Assembly: GCA_964036315.1 (NCBI GenBank)
Contig: OZ038510.1
Span: 86,497,164-86,561,163 of the forward strand
Direction of reading: 5' to 3'
From: Acanthosepion esculentum
Lineage: Eukaryota; Mollusca; Cephalopoda; Sepiida; Sepiidae
Length of the DNA: 64,000 nucleotides
The notes under the pieces are model-generated. The model ran no database searches and had not been told where the DNA came from. It worked only from the letters and a program-made list of their open reading frames with translations. Shown one piece after another: positions 1 through 11,769 of the stretch. Position 1 is the first letter of the stretch. The number at the start of each line of letters is the position of its first letter. Position numbers and translations under genes: made by a program.

Positions 1-63
1 ACAATTTCTCAGAGTTAACCTGTAGAAAAGACAATATTCATAAATGTAGTAATGTAATAGTTG

Positions 64-104
64 CCGACACGTTTCGTCCAATGTGGACTTTTTCAAGGTA
101 AAAC
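64..104 (-). other. hammerhead-like motif relic
   Basis: On the minus strand a GTCC/GGAC hairpin is followed directly by GAAAC and then GTGTC, the arrangement of stem II, the GAAA box and a short stem III ending in a GUC cleavage triplet. The first conserved box is degenerate (TTGAAAA in place of CTGANGA), so activity is unlikely. The same layout recurs in other repeats of this window. The neighbour at 258-413 is a Penelope-like endonuclease fragment, a class known to carry such motifs. Confidence 0.4.
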
Positions 105-257
105 GAAATGAATTTATTAAACGAAGTAACTAATAATAACAAAACAAAATGTCCTTAGCAACTGGAAGAATTTACAGAACGCTATTTCCATACTGTAAAC
201 TAAAATAAAAAAAAAACGCATTTATGAGAACAAAGGAGACCTCACAAAAAACAACTT

Positions 258-413
258 AATGCACTAGTCATACATAGAAATAAATTCAACCACAATTTTG
301 ATTTTAAAAATGCTACTCTCATAAAAAAAGAAAATAACTCAGTCAGAAGGAAAATCCTCGACATTGAATATTATCCAAATATTAATCTACGCCCAGGCTT
401 TTTTCCTATTTAA
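258..413 (+). pseudogene. Penelope-like element, fragment downstream of GIY-YIG endonuclease
   Basis: An uninterrupted 51-codon frame reads through NHNFDFKNATLI and RRKILDIEYY to a TAA. This resembles the segment that follows the GIY-YIG nuclease in Penelope-like retroelements, with a conserved histidine before FDFKNA and an RRKI-E pattern. There is no start codon and the upstream nuclease core is not readable, so this is a broken 3' end. The identification rests on recalled family patterns and is only moderately sure. Confidence 0.42.
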
Positions 414-485
414 CCTTTCTTAACAGAATTACTACTCTCCCAAACAAATGTACAGAACAGTATAAAGAAATAAAAAGAAAATAGT

Positions 486-576
486 TGAATCCGTCAACAC
501 AGCAATAAAAACAATATCTCCACACATGACGGCAAATGACGTAATTTCAGTAAACAGTATGAAAATAGCGTTCTCT

Positions 577-668
<92 letters not shown>

Positions 669-785
669 GAGAGAGGGAGAAAGAGAGAGAATTTAGAGAA
701 CGCTATTTTCATACTGTTAACTGAAATTACGTCAATTACTGTCACGTGTGGAAATATTGCTTTTATTGCTGTGTTGACGATTATA
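486..785. repeat. inverted repeat around a (TA)n(GA)n microsatellite
   Basis: Bases 488-580 and 690-785 are near-perfect reverse complements, both containing the stretch GAACGCTATTTTCATACTGT on one strand. The loop is the (TA)n tract at 580-632 and the (GA)n tract that follows to about 690. This is a fold-back repeat whose centre has been replaced or expanded by microsatellite. A third partial copy of the arm lies at 160-200. The (TA)n tract at 845-877 lies just beyond. Confidence 0.7.
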
Positions 786-838
786 TATTTTATTACTGTT
801 TTGACATATATATATATATATATTTTATTGCTGTGTTA

Positions 839-881
<43 letters not shown>

Positions 882-1154
882 TGTGTGTGTGTATGTATGA
901 TTCTAAGTATAAGTGCACTTTTTCCATTTTCTCTAAAACTTCGTCGTTGCTCATACGTACAGTCTCAGCATCTTTCTGTAGAAACACACTTCTGTTGCTT
1001 CAAACTCTTCTTCATCTTTGAGGACATTGTCCACCATTCACAGTCGTATAGGAGTACCGATATTATATAGCCTACCAGTACTCTTCGTCTTAATACGTTT
1101 CTTAGATTTTGGGTCATCTTTCACTAATCCAATGAACTTTGTAGTTTTAACCAT

Positions 1155-1690
1155 TTCACCCCCAAGCAAGGCGATAATGCCCCTATGACGCAAGGGGGGT
1201 TACTAGGAGTGGAAGAGAATGGGAAGAGTTCAGGGAAAAGATAGACCAATCAAAGAACAAGGAAGACAGAAGATGGTGATTGACGTTGCATTTAAACTTT
1301 TGAAGACTGTACATGTCAGGGAAGTAAGAAACTTGAGAAGTGCTAGAAAAGAAACTACTAGATTAGAACGTAGGGTTATGTCTATTTAGTTCAACAGTAA
1401 AACGGCGAGACCTAATTGCCAATCTAGTATCACGCTTAAATTCATGCAGTCGATGCATTAAGGAGGAAAGCTCATTAAAGCACTTGCTATGAAAGTATTT
1501 GTAGAAAAGACAAGGGAAGCTATGCTATGTCGGTGAGAAAGTGACTGCAGTCGAAAAGCCTTGTCAAGATCGATAAAATTGAAAACTATTCTTTGAAAGT
1601 TCTCGGGAATCCCGAGTAGATCGGATATGGCAGTAATATTCAATTCACGGACGAATGGTAAATTCCATGATTTTGGTACCTCCAAGCATC
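1155..1690 (-). pseudogene. LINE reverse transcriptase C-terminal fragment
   Basis: The minus strand encodes a broken frame with FIDLDKAFRLQSLSHRHSIASL, matching the LSHRR-VASL-LFYKYFHG block at the C-terminus of the LINE pol proteins seen repeatedly in this window (for example at 27598-27921). The left end carries the 3' UTR hallmark 'cccc-aagcaaggc-ataa...cgcaaggggttac' shared by these copies. Stops and frameshifts show that it is dead. It is 5' truncated, as is usual for LINE insertions. Confidence 0.6.
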
Positions 1691-1827
1691 AGCAACAGTT
1701 CTTTTAGTATGGAAGCTTTCTACGCAAATCCATGTCAAAAAGATGTATAACATTTTTTAGTAAGCTTTAAAAAAGTAACATTATTGTTTTGATAAACATC
1801 AGTTGTCTCAATACTGGTTCCCATCTG

Positions 1828-1828
1828 A

Positions 1829-1891
<63 letters not shown>
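1828..1891. repeat. (AAT)n microsatellite
   Basis: About 20 uninterrupted AAT units directly abut the RLE-LINE fragment that begins at about 1892. The LINE copies at 6062 and 2460 are also bordered by AAT tracts, so this is probably the 3' tail of an earlier insertion. Confidence 0.9.
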
Positions 1892-1892
<1 letters not shown>

Positions 1893-2459
1893 TTGGGCCA
1901 ATATCTGCACTGGAAAATTTGCAACTCCTATGGGAAGGAAACTGGAAGAAACTGGTACGAACACCACCCTGACCCGGTTACGGAGATAGGACCTGTTACA
2001 ATTCTATGGGACTACACAATACACACTGACAGAACAATCAAAGCCAACCGCCCAGACATTGTTATTAAAGACCACAAACAAAATAAGTGCCTCCTTATTG
2101 ATATGACAGTCCCTGCAGACTGCAATGTATCTTTGAAGATATTCGAAAAACTGTCAAAATTCAAGGACCTTGAAATAGAAATCTCAAAAATGTGACACAT
2201 GGGAACATCAACAATCCCTGTTGTAGTTGGAGCCTTAGGATTGGTTGGAAAAGATTCCAGTAGGCTGATTGAAGGGATCCCTGGAAGTCCATGCCTCAAA
2301 GAGATACAAAAAATTGTTCTGACAAGTACAGCCCACACTTTACGAAGGGCTTTATGTAATATTTTTTTTTTGCAGTGGAAAGTGTCATGATACCATTTCT
2401 AACCTTAGGTCCCTGGGCGGGACCCGGAAAGAAATGTGTAAACGCCAGATATCAAAGAA

Positions 2460-2502
<43 letters not shown>
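1892..2502 (+). pseudogene. RLE-type LINE 3' end (copy 1)
   Basis: Reads GQYLHWKICNSYGKETG..., then NRPDIVIKDHK and CLLIDMTVPAD, giving the PD-X14-D spacing of the restriction-like endonuclease of R2-supergroup non-LTR retrotransposons. The frame is cut by TGA at 2193-2195 where copy 2 (6062-6652) has a tryptophan, and continues with TIPVVVGALGLVGK. A 3' UTR with a 'cttaggtccctgggcgggac' motif precedes an (ATA)n tail at 2460-2502. The 5' end is truncated and lacks the zinc finger that copy 2 keeps. Confidence 0.68.
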
Positions 2503-2506
<4 letters not shown>

Positions 2507-3165
2507 TTGTTTTTTTTTTAATTCTCGCTTTACATGAAAGGTTTCCAGTCAAATCAATTATAGGACGATGTCAAAAGTGACAAACGAACGCAACTGATTG
2601 TTTACTTATAATATTCACTGTTTAACTCTCGCTTTTATTAATGAGAAAAGCGGTTATCAACGACAGGTTTTCTCTGTCAACTCTCCATCTGCGAAAGAAC
2701 TCATTCTCCAGCTTGTGTCTACACATCCAGCGTAACAACGGGTGTAGACTATTGGAGACATCACCGAACCCATTACTCGCTAATGTCAAGTAATTCTGTT
2801 CGGGGTTTATTATAGACAGTATGAAGCGTTCGTCTTGACGCGTTTGTTTGCGCAGTGCTGGTGTATTGGCGCCATTTGGAACAAATATTACAGATGGCGT
2901 TAGATCAACAAGGCGGAGAAGTTCTTTCCGATTCAGATCAATTTAACGAGTTTCCCCACCTCCTTATTCAGTTTGATTCACCTGCTATTATTTTCATATT
3001 TTAGTTAAACATCCTCATTACACATGTTTTATTGACGTACAAGGACGGAGGTGATGAAAAGAATGAAAGTTCTTAGACAGTCGTTCATAAGTAAAGTTTT
3101 TGTCCTCAAATTATTCATACGTTCTAGTTTATCTCGAGCGATTATATTATTCAAATTGTAACATT

Positions 3166-3172
<7 letters not shown>
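2503..3172. other. no recognisable feature
   Basis: This is moderately AT-rich sequence with no open frame, repeat family or RNA structure that I can match to the rest of the window. It may be single-copy intergenic DNA. Confidence 0.5.

Positions 3173-3251
<79 letters not shown>
3173..3251. repeat. (CA)n(TA)n compound microsatellite
   Basis: A CA tract of about 19 units runs straight into TA units, then joins the fold-back repeat at 3253. Confidence 0.9.
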
Positions 3252-3252
<1 letters not shown>

Positions 3253-3255
<3 letters not shown>

Positions 3256-3373
3256 AAAGGCACAAACACTAATATTCCATGGCTATAATTTATTACATTG
3301 GAGTCGTAATCACGATCCAATTCATCAGACTTACAAATTCAAATTCTATGGAATATTAGTATTTGAGCCTTTT
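3253..3373. repeat. fold-back repeat, family C (short copy)
   Basis: The left arm (aaaggc...cactaatattccatgg) and the right arm (atggaatattagtatttgagcctttt) are reverse complements. This is a shortened relative of the hairpin at 8886-9070, with part of the right arm deleted. It is followed by sequence ending in (TA)n at 3437-3476, as in the other copy. Confidence 0.7.
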
Positions 3374-3433
3374 ATATTATATTCTTACTCTGTCGTTGAC
3401 ATTGAGTTCTACCTGGATTCTATCCACTTGAGA

Positions 3434-3477
<44 letters not shown>

Positions 3478-3512
3478 ACCACTAATATTATCAATATATA
3501 TATATATATATA

Positions 3513-4496
<984 letters not shown>

Positions 4497-4805
4497 AAGT
4501 TTGATTTAAAAGAACAGACAAGGTTTACCTGTTTAATCTTTTATTGTACTTTTCCAGTTTTCGAATAATGCTTAAAACTGCGGATAAACTGACTGAAATT
4601 CCTGTTTGTGTTGTTGTTTTGTTGAAGTAAGTTCGAGTTTCGCAGTCATTTTCAAGAGCCAATGTGGTGTCAGCGTAGTAGACAGAATGCTTTTGTCTAC
4701 ATCTTGGTATACTTTAGGAAACTGAATATTTGAAATATTCTGCGGTGACATCACATGTAACGCTTCCTGGGACCGACAACGTATAAAAAAGAAACATATT
4801 TTTTA

Positions 4806-4865
<60 letters not shown>

Positions 4866-4869
<4 letters not shown>

Positions 4870-4945
4870 GTTGGTGCAAAAATAATGTCGTTTTCTCACA
4901 TGAAGTTGAACGTAAAAAAACGACATTATTTTTGCACCAACCTAA
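4866..4945. mobile_element. 80-bp palindromic mariner MITE, MADE1-like
   Basis: Two facing copies of a mariner end, ttgggttggtgcaaaaataa on the left and its mirror on the right, leave only a short spacer. TA target duplications flank it at 4864-4865 and 4946-4947. Total length is 80 bp. Human MADE1, a deletion product of Hsmar1, is also 80 bp and starts TTAGGTTGGTGCAAAA, so both structure and ends agree. It lies beside a (TA)n tract at 4808-4865. Confidence 0.85.
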
Positions 4946-5046
4946 TATATATGATATGATATGATAAAGTTAATTGGTATTCCGTATGGATAATTCCAGG
5001 GAGAATATAAATCCTGAGAGCTCAATGTAGTAAATAGACCAAGTGA

Positions 5047-5925
<879 letters not shown>

Positions 5926-5929
5926 AAAT

Positions 5930-5998
5930 TTCCTCGTGCCATTTTTGACCTTAGGTCTCTGGTTGGGACCCGGAAGGGAATGTGTATACAATCAAAGG

Positions 5999-6061
<63 letters not shown>
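5930..6061 (+). repeat. RLE-LINE 3' UTR and (ATA)n tail
   Basis: The motif 'gaccttaggtctctgg...gggacccggaa' followed by (ATA)n is the same 3' end found at 2395-2502 and 6690-6785. The coding part is absent, so this is either a separate, heavily truncated insertion or a diverged family member. The next copy begins immediately after the tail. Confidence 0.65.
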
Positions 6062-6062
<1 letters not shown>

Positions 6063-6790
6063 GCCCAAGCCGTGTTAGCCCAAGATGCAGATTCTGTGAC
6101 AAATATCCAGAAACCATTGATCATCTTATATCAGGTTGCACGATATTGGCACCCACTGAATATAAAACCCGGCATGACAGAGTGGGCCAATATCTGCACT
6201 GGAAAATTTGCAACTCCTATGGGAAGGAAACTGGAAGAAACTGGTACGAACACCACCCTGACCCGGTTACGGAGATAGGACCTGTTACAATTCTATGGGA
6301 CTACACAATACACACTGATAGAACAATCAAAGCCAACCGCCCAGACATTGTTATTAAAGACCACAAACAAAATAAGTGCCTCCTTATTGATATGACAGTC
6401 CCTGCAGACTGCAATGTGTCTTTGAAGATATTCGAAAAACTGTCAAAATACAAGGACCTTGAAATAGAAATATCAAAAACGTGGCACATGGGAACATCAA
6501 CAATCCCTGTTGTAGTTGGAGCCCTTGGACTGGTTGGAAAAGATTCCAGTAGGCTGATTGAAGGGATCCATGGAAGTCCATGCCTCAAAGAGATACACAA
6601 AATTGTTCTGACAAGTACAGCCCACACTTTACGAAGGGCTTTATCTATGTAATTATTTTTTTATTTTTTTTGCAGTGGAAAGTGTCATGATACCATTTCT
6701 AACCTTAGGTCCCTGGGCGGGACCCGGAAAGAAATGTGTAAACGCCAGATATCAAAGGAAATAAAAATAATAATAATAATAATTCTTTTG
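6062..6790 (+). pseudogene. RLE-type LINE 3' end (copy 2, open frame)
   Basis: An uninterrupted frame from 6062 to the TAA at 6650-6652 (about 196 residues) begins inside the protein. It contains a zinc knuckle C-x2-C-x8-H-x4-C (CRFC...HLISGC), the HDRVGQYLHW block, then NRPDIVIKD and LLIDMTVPAD forming PD-X14-D of a restriction-like endonuclease, and ends TLRRALSM. That domain order follows the RT in R2-supergroup non-LTR elements. The RT itself is missing (5' truncation). The 3' UTR and an ATA-rich tail to about 6785 follow. It is the best preserved copy here. Confidence 0.72.
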
Positions 6791-6987
6791 TATTATTAGA
6801 TCTTGAGACAATATAGAAGCATGAGAGAAAAGTTAAGAATCGGGTGAAAAAAGGGTTGTTTTGTGCCCGTGTCAGTGATTTATTGTACTGATTAAATCTC
6901 GTACATTTTGGTTAAATGCCTGCCACGATCAGGGCTGTGGGGACTATAGACTGATTTTTTTTTGGTTAAAATTGTATTAATTGAGTA

Positions 6988-6988
<1 letters not shown>

Positions 6989-7038
<50 letters not shown>
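6989..7038. repeat. (TA)n microsatellite
   Basis: A pure TA tract immediately before the family D copy at 7039. Confidence 0.95.
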
Positions 7039-7040
<2 letters not shown>

Positions 7041-7194
7041 GCGGCCTGACGATTGCGTCTAGCATGAAACAGTCTGTCGCCTCTGAGTGTTGACTTCAAT
7101 GTTCACTTTTATATTTATATTTACATACGTTCTATCTCTGACATTGAGCACTTTATCCCATAAATATAGCAGACCTTAAAACTATATTTCTTCA
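7039..7194 (+). repeat. family D repeat with hammerhead-like core
   Basis: The unit runs from cggcggcctgacgattgcg to ttcttcat and is bordered by TA tracts on both sides. Its first 45 bases contain CTGACGA (7046-7052), a TGC/GCA hairpin, GAAAC (7066-7070) and a short ACA/TGT stem ending in GTC (7076-7078), with GGC (7043-7045) able to pair with GCC (7079-7081) as stem I. All invariant hammerhead core positions are present. Other copies are near 7651, 8740, 9324, 35035, 37870 and 38030. Confidence 0.6.
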
Positions 7195-7221
7195 TTCATA
7201 TATATATATATATTTGCGTGA

Positions 7222-7292
<71 letters not shown>

Positions 7293-7300
7293 AAAAATAT
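7195..7300. repeat. (TA)n tracts
   Basis: Two TA tracts separated by tttgcgtgaccaa, the same joining phrase that follows the TA tract at 7773. This indicates repeated structure across 7195-7790. Confidence 0.85.
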
Positions 7301-7329
7301 AAATAATATAATATATATAAAATATATAA

Positions 7330-7610
7330 CGAGGAAAACAATTTGACCCAAATAAATAAGCAAATAAACGACTTCCGGTAAAATAACAGCCATAATAGAC
7401 TACCTACAATAAGCTATATAAACAAATTTTTACTACGTTAATAAAAACACCGATAAAAATAAAAAAATAAGTAAATATATAAGATAAAAAATAAAAATAA
7501 AATTAAATAGAAACAAGCAAAATAATTTGACACAAATAAATAAACAAACAAATAAACGACTTCCGGTAAAAGTAACCGCCAAAATAGACTATCCACAATG
7601 CACCACTGAC
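7330..7610. repeat. direct repeat pair
   Basis: The segment 'aaataaataagcaaataaac...gacttccggtaaaa...gccataatagactac' near 7345-7410 recurs near 7530-7605. Together with the flanking family D units, this suggests a local duplication of about 190 bp. Confidence 0.6.
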
Positions 7611-7644
7611 CCGTATATATAAATAGCCGAGAAAAATAACAGCA

Positions 7645-7714
7645 CTAGTTGCCTGACGATTGCATCTAGCATGAAACAGACTGTCGCCTCTAAGTGCTGA
7701 CTTCTATGTTCACC

Positions 7715-7716
<2 letters not shown>
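7645..7716 (+). repeat. family D repeat, copy
   Basis: Contains CTGACGA (7653-7659), a TGC/GCA hairpin, GAAAC and ACTGTC, so the hammerhead-like core is intact. Stem I has only two pairs. The 3' half is cut short by the TA tract at 7717. Confidence 0.6.

Positions 7717-7773
<57 letters not shown>
7717..7773. repeat. (TA)n microsatellite
   Basis: A TA tract that interrupts or terminates the family D copy. Confidence 0.95.
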
Positions 7774-7776
<3 letters not shown>

Positions 7777-7789
7777 TCACGCAAATTGG

Positions 7790-8180
7790 TTGAACGTCTA
7801 AATAAGGAAATATTTGTTAACATAGTTACACGATTGATAGACTCCAATCGATACGAACATTTTCCATGTTACCATAACAACTGAATATCTCATTACTAAT
7901 AAATGAGATCAGCCTATTAATCCATTGCTTTGTTATTTTTTGAGTAGGCTCTCCGTTTTTATATCAAACAGTATATTTATCAAATGAGAGTATCCACCAA
8001 TAATAACGTTTAAATCGACACAAATAAGTCGGATTAATAAATCCATTCTAATAAATGCTCTCTGTTTACGTTTGAATACTAAACTGCGCACAGATACGAA
8101 AAACATTAACAAAGAGAAATTTCGCTTGAAAGCATCGAATTTAACTTTTCCTGGCCGTTTGTCGCTTCGAGGCCAAAGAG
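7790..8180. other. no recognisable feature
   Basis: AT-rich sequence with no open frame or repeat that I can place. Confidence 0.45.
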
Positions 8181-8189
8181 TTATAAATA

Positions 8190-8330
8190 CCCCGATTTAA
8201 AAGGTGGCTCACTCTACCCTGAGGTAGCAGGTTCGATTCTTGTCGAAGAGCGCAAATTCTTCTTTAATAAGGTTTCTCTAAATTCTTCTTTAATAAGGTT
8301 TCTCTAAATTTAATGAATATAAATAAATAT
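8190..8330 (+). repeat. possible tRNA-related SINE fragment
   Basis: The phrase 'gcaggttcgattcttgtcg' has a pol III B-box (GGTTCGATTC), and the preceding 'ggtggctcactctaccc' is where an A-box would lie but is not canonical. A 27-bp unit (attcttctttaataaggtttctctaa) is then duplicated in tandem. I read it as a decayed tRNA-derived SINE, weakly supported. Confidence 0.35.
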
Positions 8331-8390
8331 GCTGTTTAATATATAAACGGAACGTCTACTCAAATATAAGTATCCACTAACAACGTTTAA

Positions 8391-8690
8391 AGTGATATTG
8401 GACCAAATGTAGGTATAAAATTTACAGTTTTTTTTTTTTACAAATAACTGTATTTATTTATTACAATTACATTTGTATAACACTGTTTTATCTCCTAAGT
8501 GCTCGAAATGTCCACCTTCACCTTTGCAACATTCCTCGAAGCTTTCCAGAAATACTGTGACACACAGCAATAATTGTGAAATGTTCAGTCTATTAACAAT
8601 ATCATTATCCTCTCTACACATTCAATTTTTAGAATTGTATATTGAGCACTTCCTTAAAATAAATATTATCTGGTCTGATTGGCAAAATAT
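8391..8690 (-). pseudogene. Tc1/mariner-superfamily transposase C-terminal relic
   Basis: Minus-strand fragments read SFEECCKGEGGHFEHL, similar to the 'C-x-x-GG-HFEHL' ending of Tc1/mariner-superfamily (IS630-related) transposases. Frames are broken and no catalytic residue is visible. The terminal phrase near 8391-8430 could be part of an inverted end, but its partner was not found. Confidence 0.35.
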
Positions 8691-8734
8691 TTATATATAT
8701 ATATAAGTGGCACAATACTGATATATATAAGTGT

Positions 8735-8828
8735 TGACTTCTATGTTCACTTTTATATTTACACACGCTCTATCGCAGATATAGGGCACTTTATGCCATA
8801 AATATAGCACATCTTAAGACTATATTTC

Positions 8829-8831
<3 letters not shown>
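8735..8831 (+). repeat. family D 3' part
   Basis: Matches 7085-7194 ('gttgacttctatgttcacttttatatttaca...cttaagactatatttcttcat'). The ribozyme-like head is missing. Confidence 0.7.

Positions 8832-8885
<54 letters not shown>
8832..8885. repeat. (TA)n microsatellite
   Basis: A TA tract between the family D end and the fold-back repeat. Confidence 0.95.
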
Positions 8886-8890
<5 letters not shown>

Positions 8891-9070
8891 GCTGAAACAC
8901 TAATATTCCATGGTTATAATTTATTACATTGGAATCGTAATCACGATCCAATTTCATCAAACCTACAAATTCAAAAAGGTTTTTGAATTTTTAGGTCTGA
9001 TGAATTGGATTGTAATTCCGATTCCAATGTAATAAATTATAAGCATGGAATATTAGTGTTTCAGCCTTTT
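8886..9070. repeat. fold-back repeat, family C (long copy)
   Basis: Two arms of about 90 bp (8886-8975 and 8980-9070) are reverse complements with few mismatches, starting aaaaggctgaaacac and ending gtgtttcagcctttt. It has no coding capacity. The right flank 'attatattcttactctgtc...ctctacctggattctatcc' is also present after the copy at 3253, so the full unit extends to the next TA tract. Confidence 0.8.
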
Positions 9071-9135
9071 ATATTATATTCTTACTCTGTCCTGGACATT
9101 GAGCTCTACCTGGATTCTATCCTCTTGGGAATGTA

Positions 9136-9137
<2 letters not shown>

Positions 9138-9196
<59 letters not shown>
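9138..9196. repeat. (TA)n microsatellite
   Basis: A pure TA tract that ends the family C unit. Confidence 0.95.
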
Positions 9197-9200
<4 letters not shown>

Positions 9201-9323
9201 AACTGCCCCGTCGTTTATCGATGTATGAGGGTCAAACAAATCATATGATTTGATTATAGTGGTGAAGGCTTTGTGCACAAGCAACCACACTTTCTTGAAG
9301 AGACAGAGACCTATATATATATA

Positions 9324-9536
9324 GTGAACATTGAAGTCAACACTCAGAGGCGACAAGCTGATTCACGCTAGATGCAATTGTCAGGCCGCCTGACTATTGC
9401 GTCTAGCATGAAACAGCCTTTCGCCTCTGAGTGTTGACTCCACTGACCACTTATATATTTATATTTACATACGCTCTATCTCTGATATTGAGCACTTTAT
9501 CCCACGCATATAGCACACCTTAAAACTATGTTTCTT

Positions 9537-9538
<2 letters not shown>
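9324..9538. repeat. family D, head-to-head inverted pair
   Basis: 9324-9387 is a minus-strand head of family D and 9386-9538 is a plus-strand copy, so the two ribozyme-like heads meet at 'gtcaggccgcctgac'. Both cores carry a substitution (CTGACAA and CTGACTA in place of CTGACGA), which should abolish hammerhead activity. It is followed by (TA)n. Confidence 0.7.

Positions 9539-9592
<54 letters not shown>
9539..9592. repeat. (TA)n microsatellite
   Basis: A TA tract at the family D 3' border. Confidence 0.95.
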
Positions 9593-9597
<5 letters not shown>

Positions 9598-9796
9598 AAA
9601 ATAAAAATTGTTTTTGATCGTTACTTGTCAGTGGAAAATTGTAGTCAAGAGTGACATATTTGAATTTTTTTTCATATTAAGAAAAGGTGTTAAATAGAAA
9701 ATACAACAGACACCAACAACTCTGATATATAACCACGTGACATTTTCCCGAGTTCGGCCTGTTCCTCCAATCACCCGAAATAAGAAAAGTCCTTTA

Positions 9797-9852
9797 TTTA
9801 CACTATTTACAATGTTCGGACTGTTGTCCTCATCTTTGTTGCCATATTTGTC
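9797..9852 (-). repeat. Penelope-like terminal unit, tail fragment
   Basis: The phrase 'ttcggactgttgtcctcatctttgttgcc' is the reverse complement of the segment following the ribozyme-like core in the units at 46640 and 53000. Only this tail is present. Confidence 0.6.
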
Positions 9853-9925
9853 GGAGTTAGCGCCTCCTCAGTTCTTTAATCCTTCAACAGGGGTCTCTCT
9901 GCACTGGCTATAAATACTGGCTGAC

Positions 9926-9928
<3 letters not shown>

Positions 9929-9966
<38 letters not shown>
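9929..9966. repeat. (CT)n microsatellite
   Basis: A run of TC dinucleotides. Confidence 0.9.
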
Positions 9967-10269
9967 GACTCAGGCCTTGGGCCGCTACCTCGCGCGGAGA
10001 CGAGGTAAAATCTCTCTCCTTTTCCACTTAGGCCAATATGTGACCTCTCACAGATACAGCGTTTCCCAAATTCCGGGAACGCGCTAAGAACAATACACGT
10101 ACGTACGAACACTCACAACACACACACATAATTTCTCCATACAAACTCTATGTAACAGTCCATGTCTTTGTTTAACTTGTTTTGTTATTAATATATATTT
10201 GTTTACCCATATATATATATCGGTCTTGTTTGTTTTGTTTGTCTTCTTTGGACTTAATTAAAGTCCGAC

Positions 10270-10620
10270 ATTCTCATGTAGCTAGACCCGCCAGCAGGAA
10301 AATTTAACCTTCTGATATCTCTTCACATCTTCACTCCCCACGGTCCGCTACATATATCCCGACGTTTCGGCCGTTGTACTTTCCGACCTTCTGATTAGAA
10401 TGTCGAACGGAACCCTATATTTTGTCTACCGGGGGTGTAGATTGTTCTAGTTCCACGTGCCATGCCTCTTCTGCATATCTCAGTTATTTCCCTTTAACTC
10501 AACTCGCCAAGATTTGTTCACCTCTGTTATAGATAGGTCAGTCACTGGATTACTTCAGCCACCGCTTTTATCCACTGGACAATATATCCTCGAGAACAAC
10601 ATTCCGAACATTGTAAATAG
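10270..10620 (-). repeat. Penelope-like terminal unit with tRNA-like head (degenerate)
   Basis: On the minus strand a tRNA-like stretch (near 10560-10605) is followed by GGCCGAAACGTCGGGA at about 10360-10375 and by 'gaactagaacaatctac', the layout of the units at 46640-46935 and 53000-53300. The first ribozyme box is degenerate (TCAGAAG). It is a decayed member of the tRNA-plus-hammerhead-like family. Confidence 0.5.
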
Positions 10621-10639
10621 TGTAATTACAATACCACAC

Positions 10640-11085
10640 CTCAGAGATACAGAGAGATAATGAAAATCCATTCTAATAAGTACTCTTTGTTTACATTTGG
10701 ATACGAAACTGCGTGTTAAGCTAATTCCTTCGTTAATATTAAACGCTGAAATGCTACCCGGGCAGACTTCGTGAAAGGGCGTTTTCCTCTTCTAAAATAC
10801 GGCGTAGCCACGTCGTTAAACACATGACCGGCACACAAGTTACGACAAAAGTGCGTTTACCATTCACTGCTTTCCCATTCGGTAAACATTGGCTCTCACT
10901 TGATTAGATTTTCATTGTTCTTTTAGACATCGTCGTGCAAACATTTACCGACGCGTCGCTTAACAGCTGACCAGTGCAGTAGGATTTGTCGTACAATCTT
11001 GTCAGGTGATTTAGTTTTCAGAGGGGAAAATAAGCAAGAAATAAGATAAGCGAAAGATTCTAACTAGCGACGTTTCCCATTGTTT
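10640..11085. other. no recognisable feature
   Basis: Mixed-composition sequence with several CG dinucleotides but no repeat family, frame or RNA structure that I can support. Confidence 0.45.
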
Positions 11086-11099
11086 ATTTTACATCTGTT

Positions 11100-11645
11100 G
11101 TACATAAATATTTATGACCAACACAGATCCATAATAATTGGTACATTTTGAGGATGAAATATCTAGGCAAATGGAATAACTATTATGAGACAAAAGTAGA
11201 ATCATATAAATTGTATTATGTTACATCTGTCCCGTAATAGATGGTACATTTATCGTATGAAAAGTGAAGGCAAATGGAACAAATAATATGAAACAGAAGT
11301 ATAATTATATAAATAATAATTGACTAACTCTGTCCCATAATAAATGGTACATTTAATGCATGAAATGTGTATGCATCTGGAATAATTATTATGGAACAGA
11401 TGTATTATTATATAAATAATAATTGACTAACTCTGTCCCATAATAAATGGTACATTTAATGCATGAAATGTGTATGCATCTGGAATAGTTATTATGGAAC
11501 AGATGTATTATTATATAAATAATAATTTACTAACTCTGTCCCATAATAGATGGTACATTTAATGCATGAAATGTGTATGCATCTGGAATAATTATTATGG
11601 AACAGATGTATTATTATATAAATAAAAATTGACTACCTCTGTTCG
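11100..11645. repeat. 103-bp tandem repeat made of an inverted-repeat unit
   Basis: The phrase ctctgtcccataata recurs at 11328, 11431, 11534 and (truncated) 11637, with diverged copies near 11122 and 11225, a constant 103-bp period. Each unit starts CTCTGTCCCATAAT and ends ATTATGGAACAGATG, so its ends are imperfect inverted repeats like those of a small Tc1/mariner MITE. The outer copies are most diverged and the central three nearly identical, as expected for unequal exchange or replication slippage. Confidence 0.85.
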
Positions 11646-11769
11646 TACGCCGTCTCATTCTTTCTTTCTCTCAAATGTTACTCTTGCTTATCAAACACAA
11701 GTGCCACCATGATTAAATTGTCAAATGTCTATTTGATACTTATTTATTTTTAAATAATTATTTTGTCCC

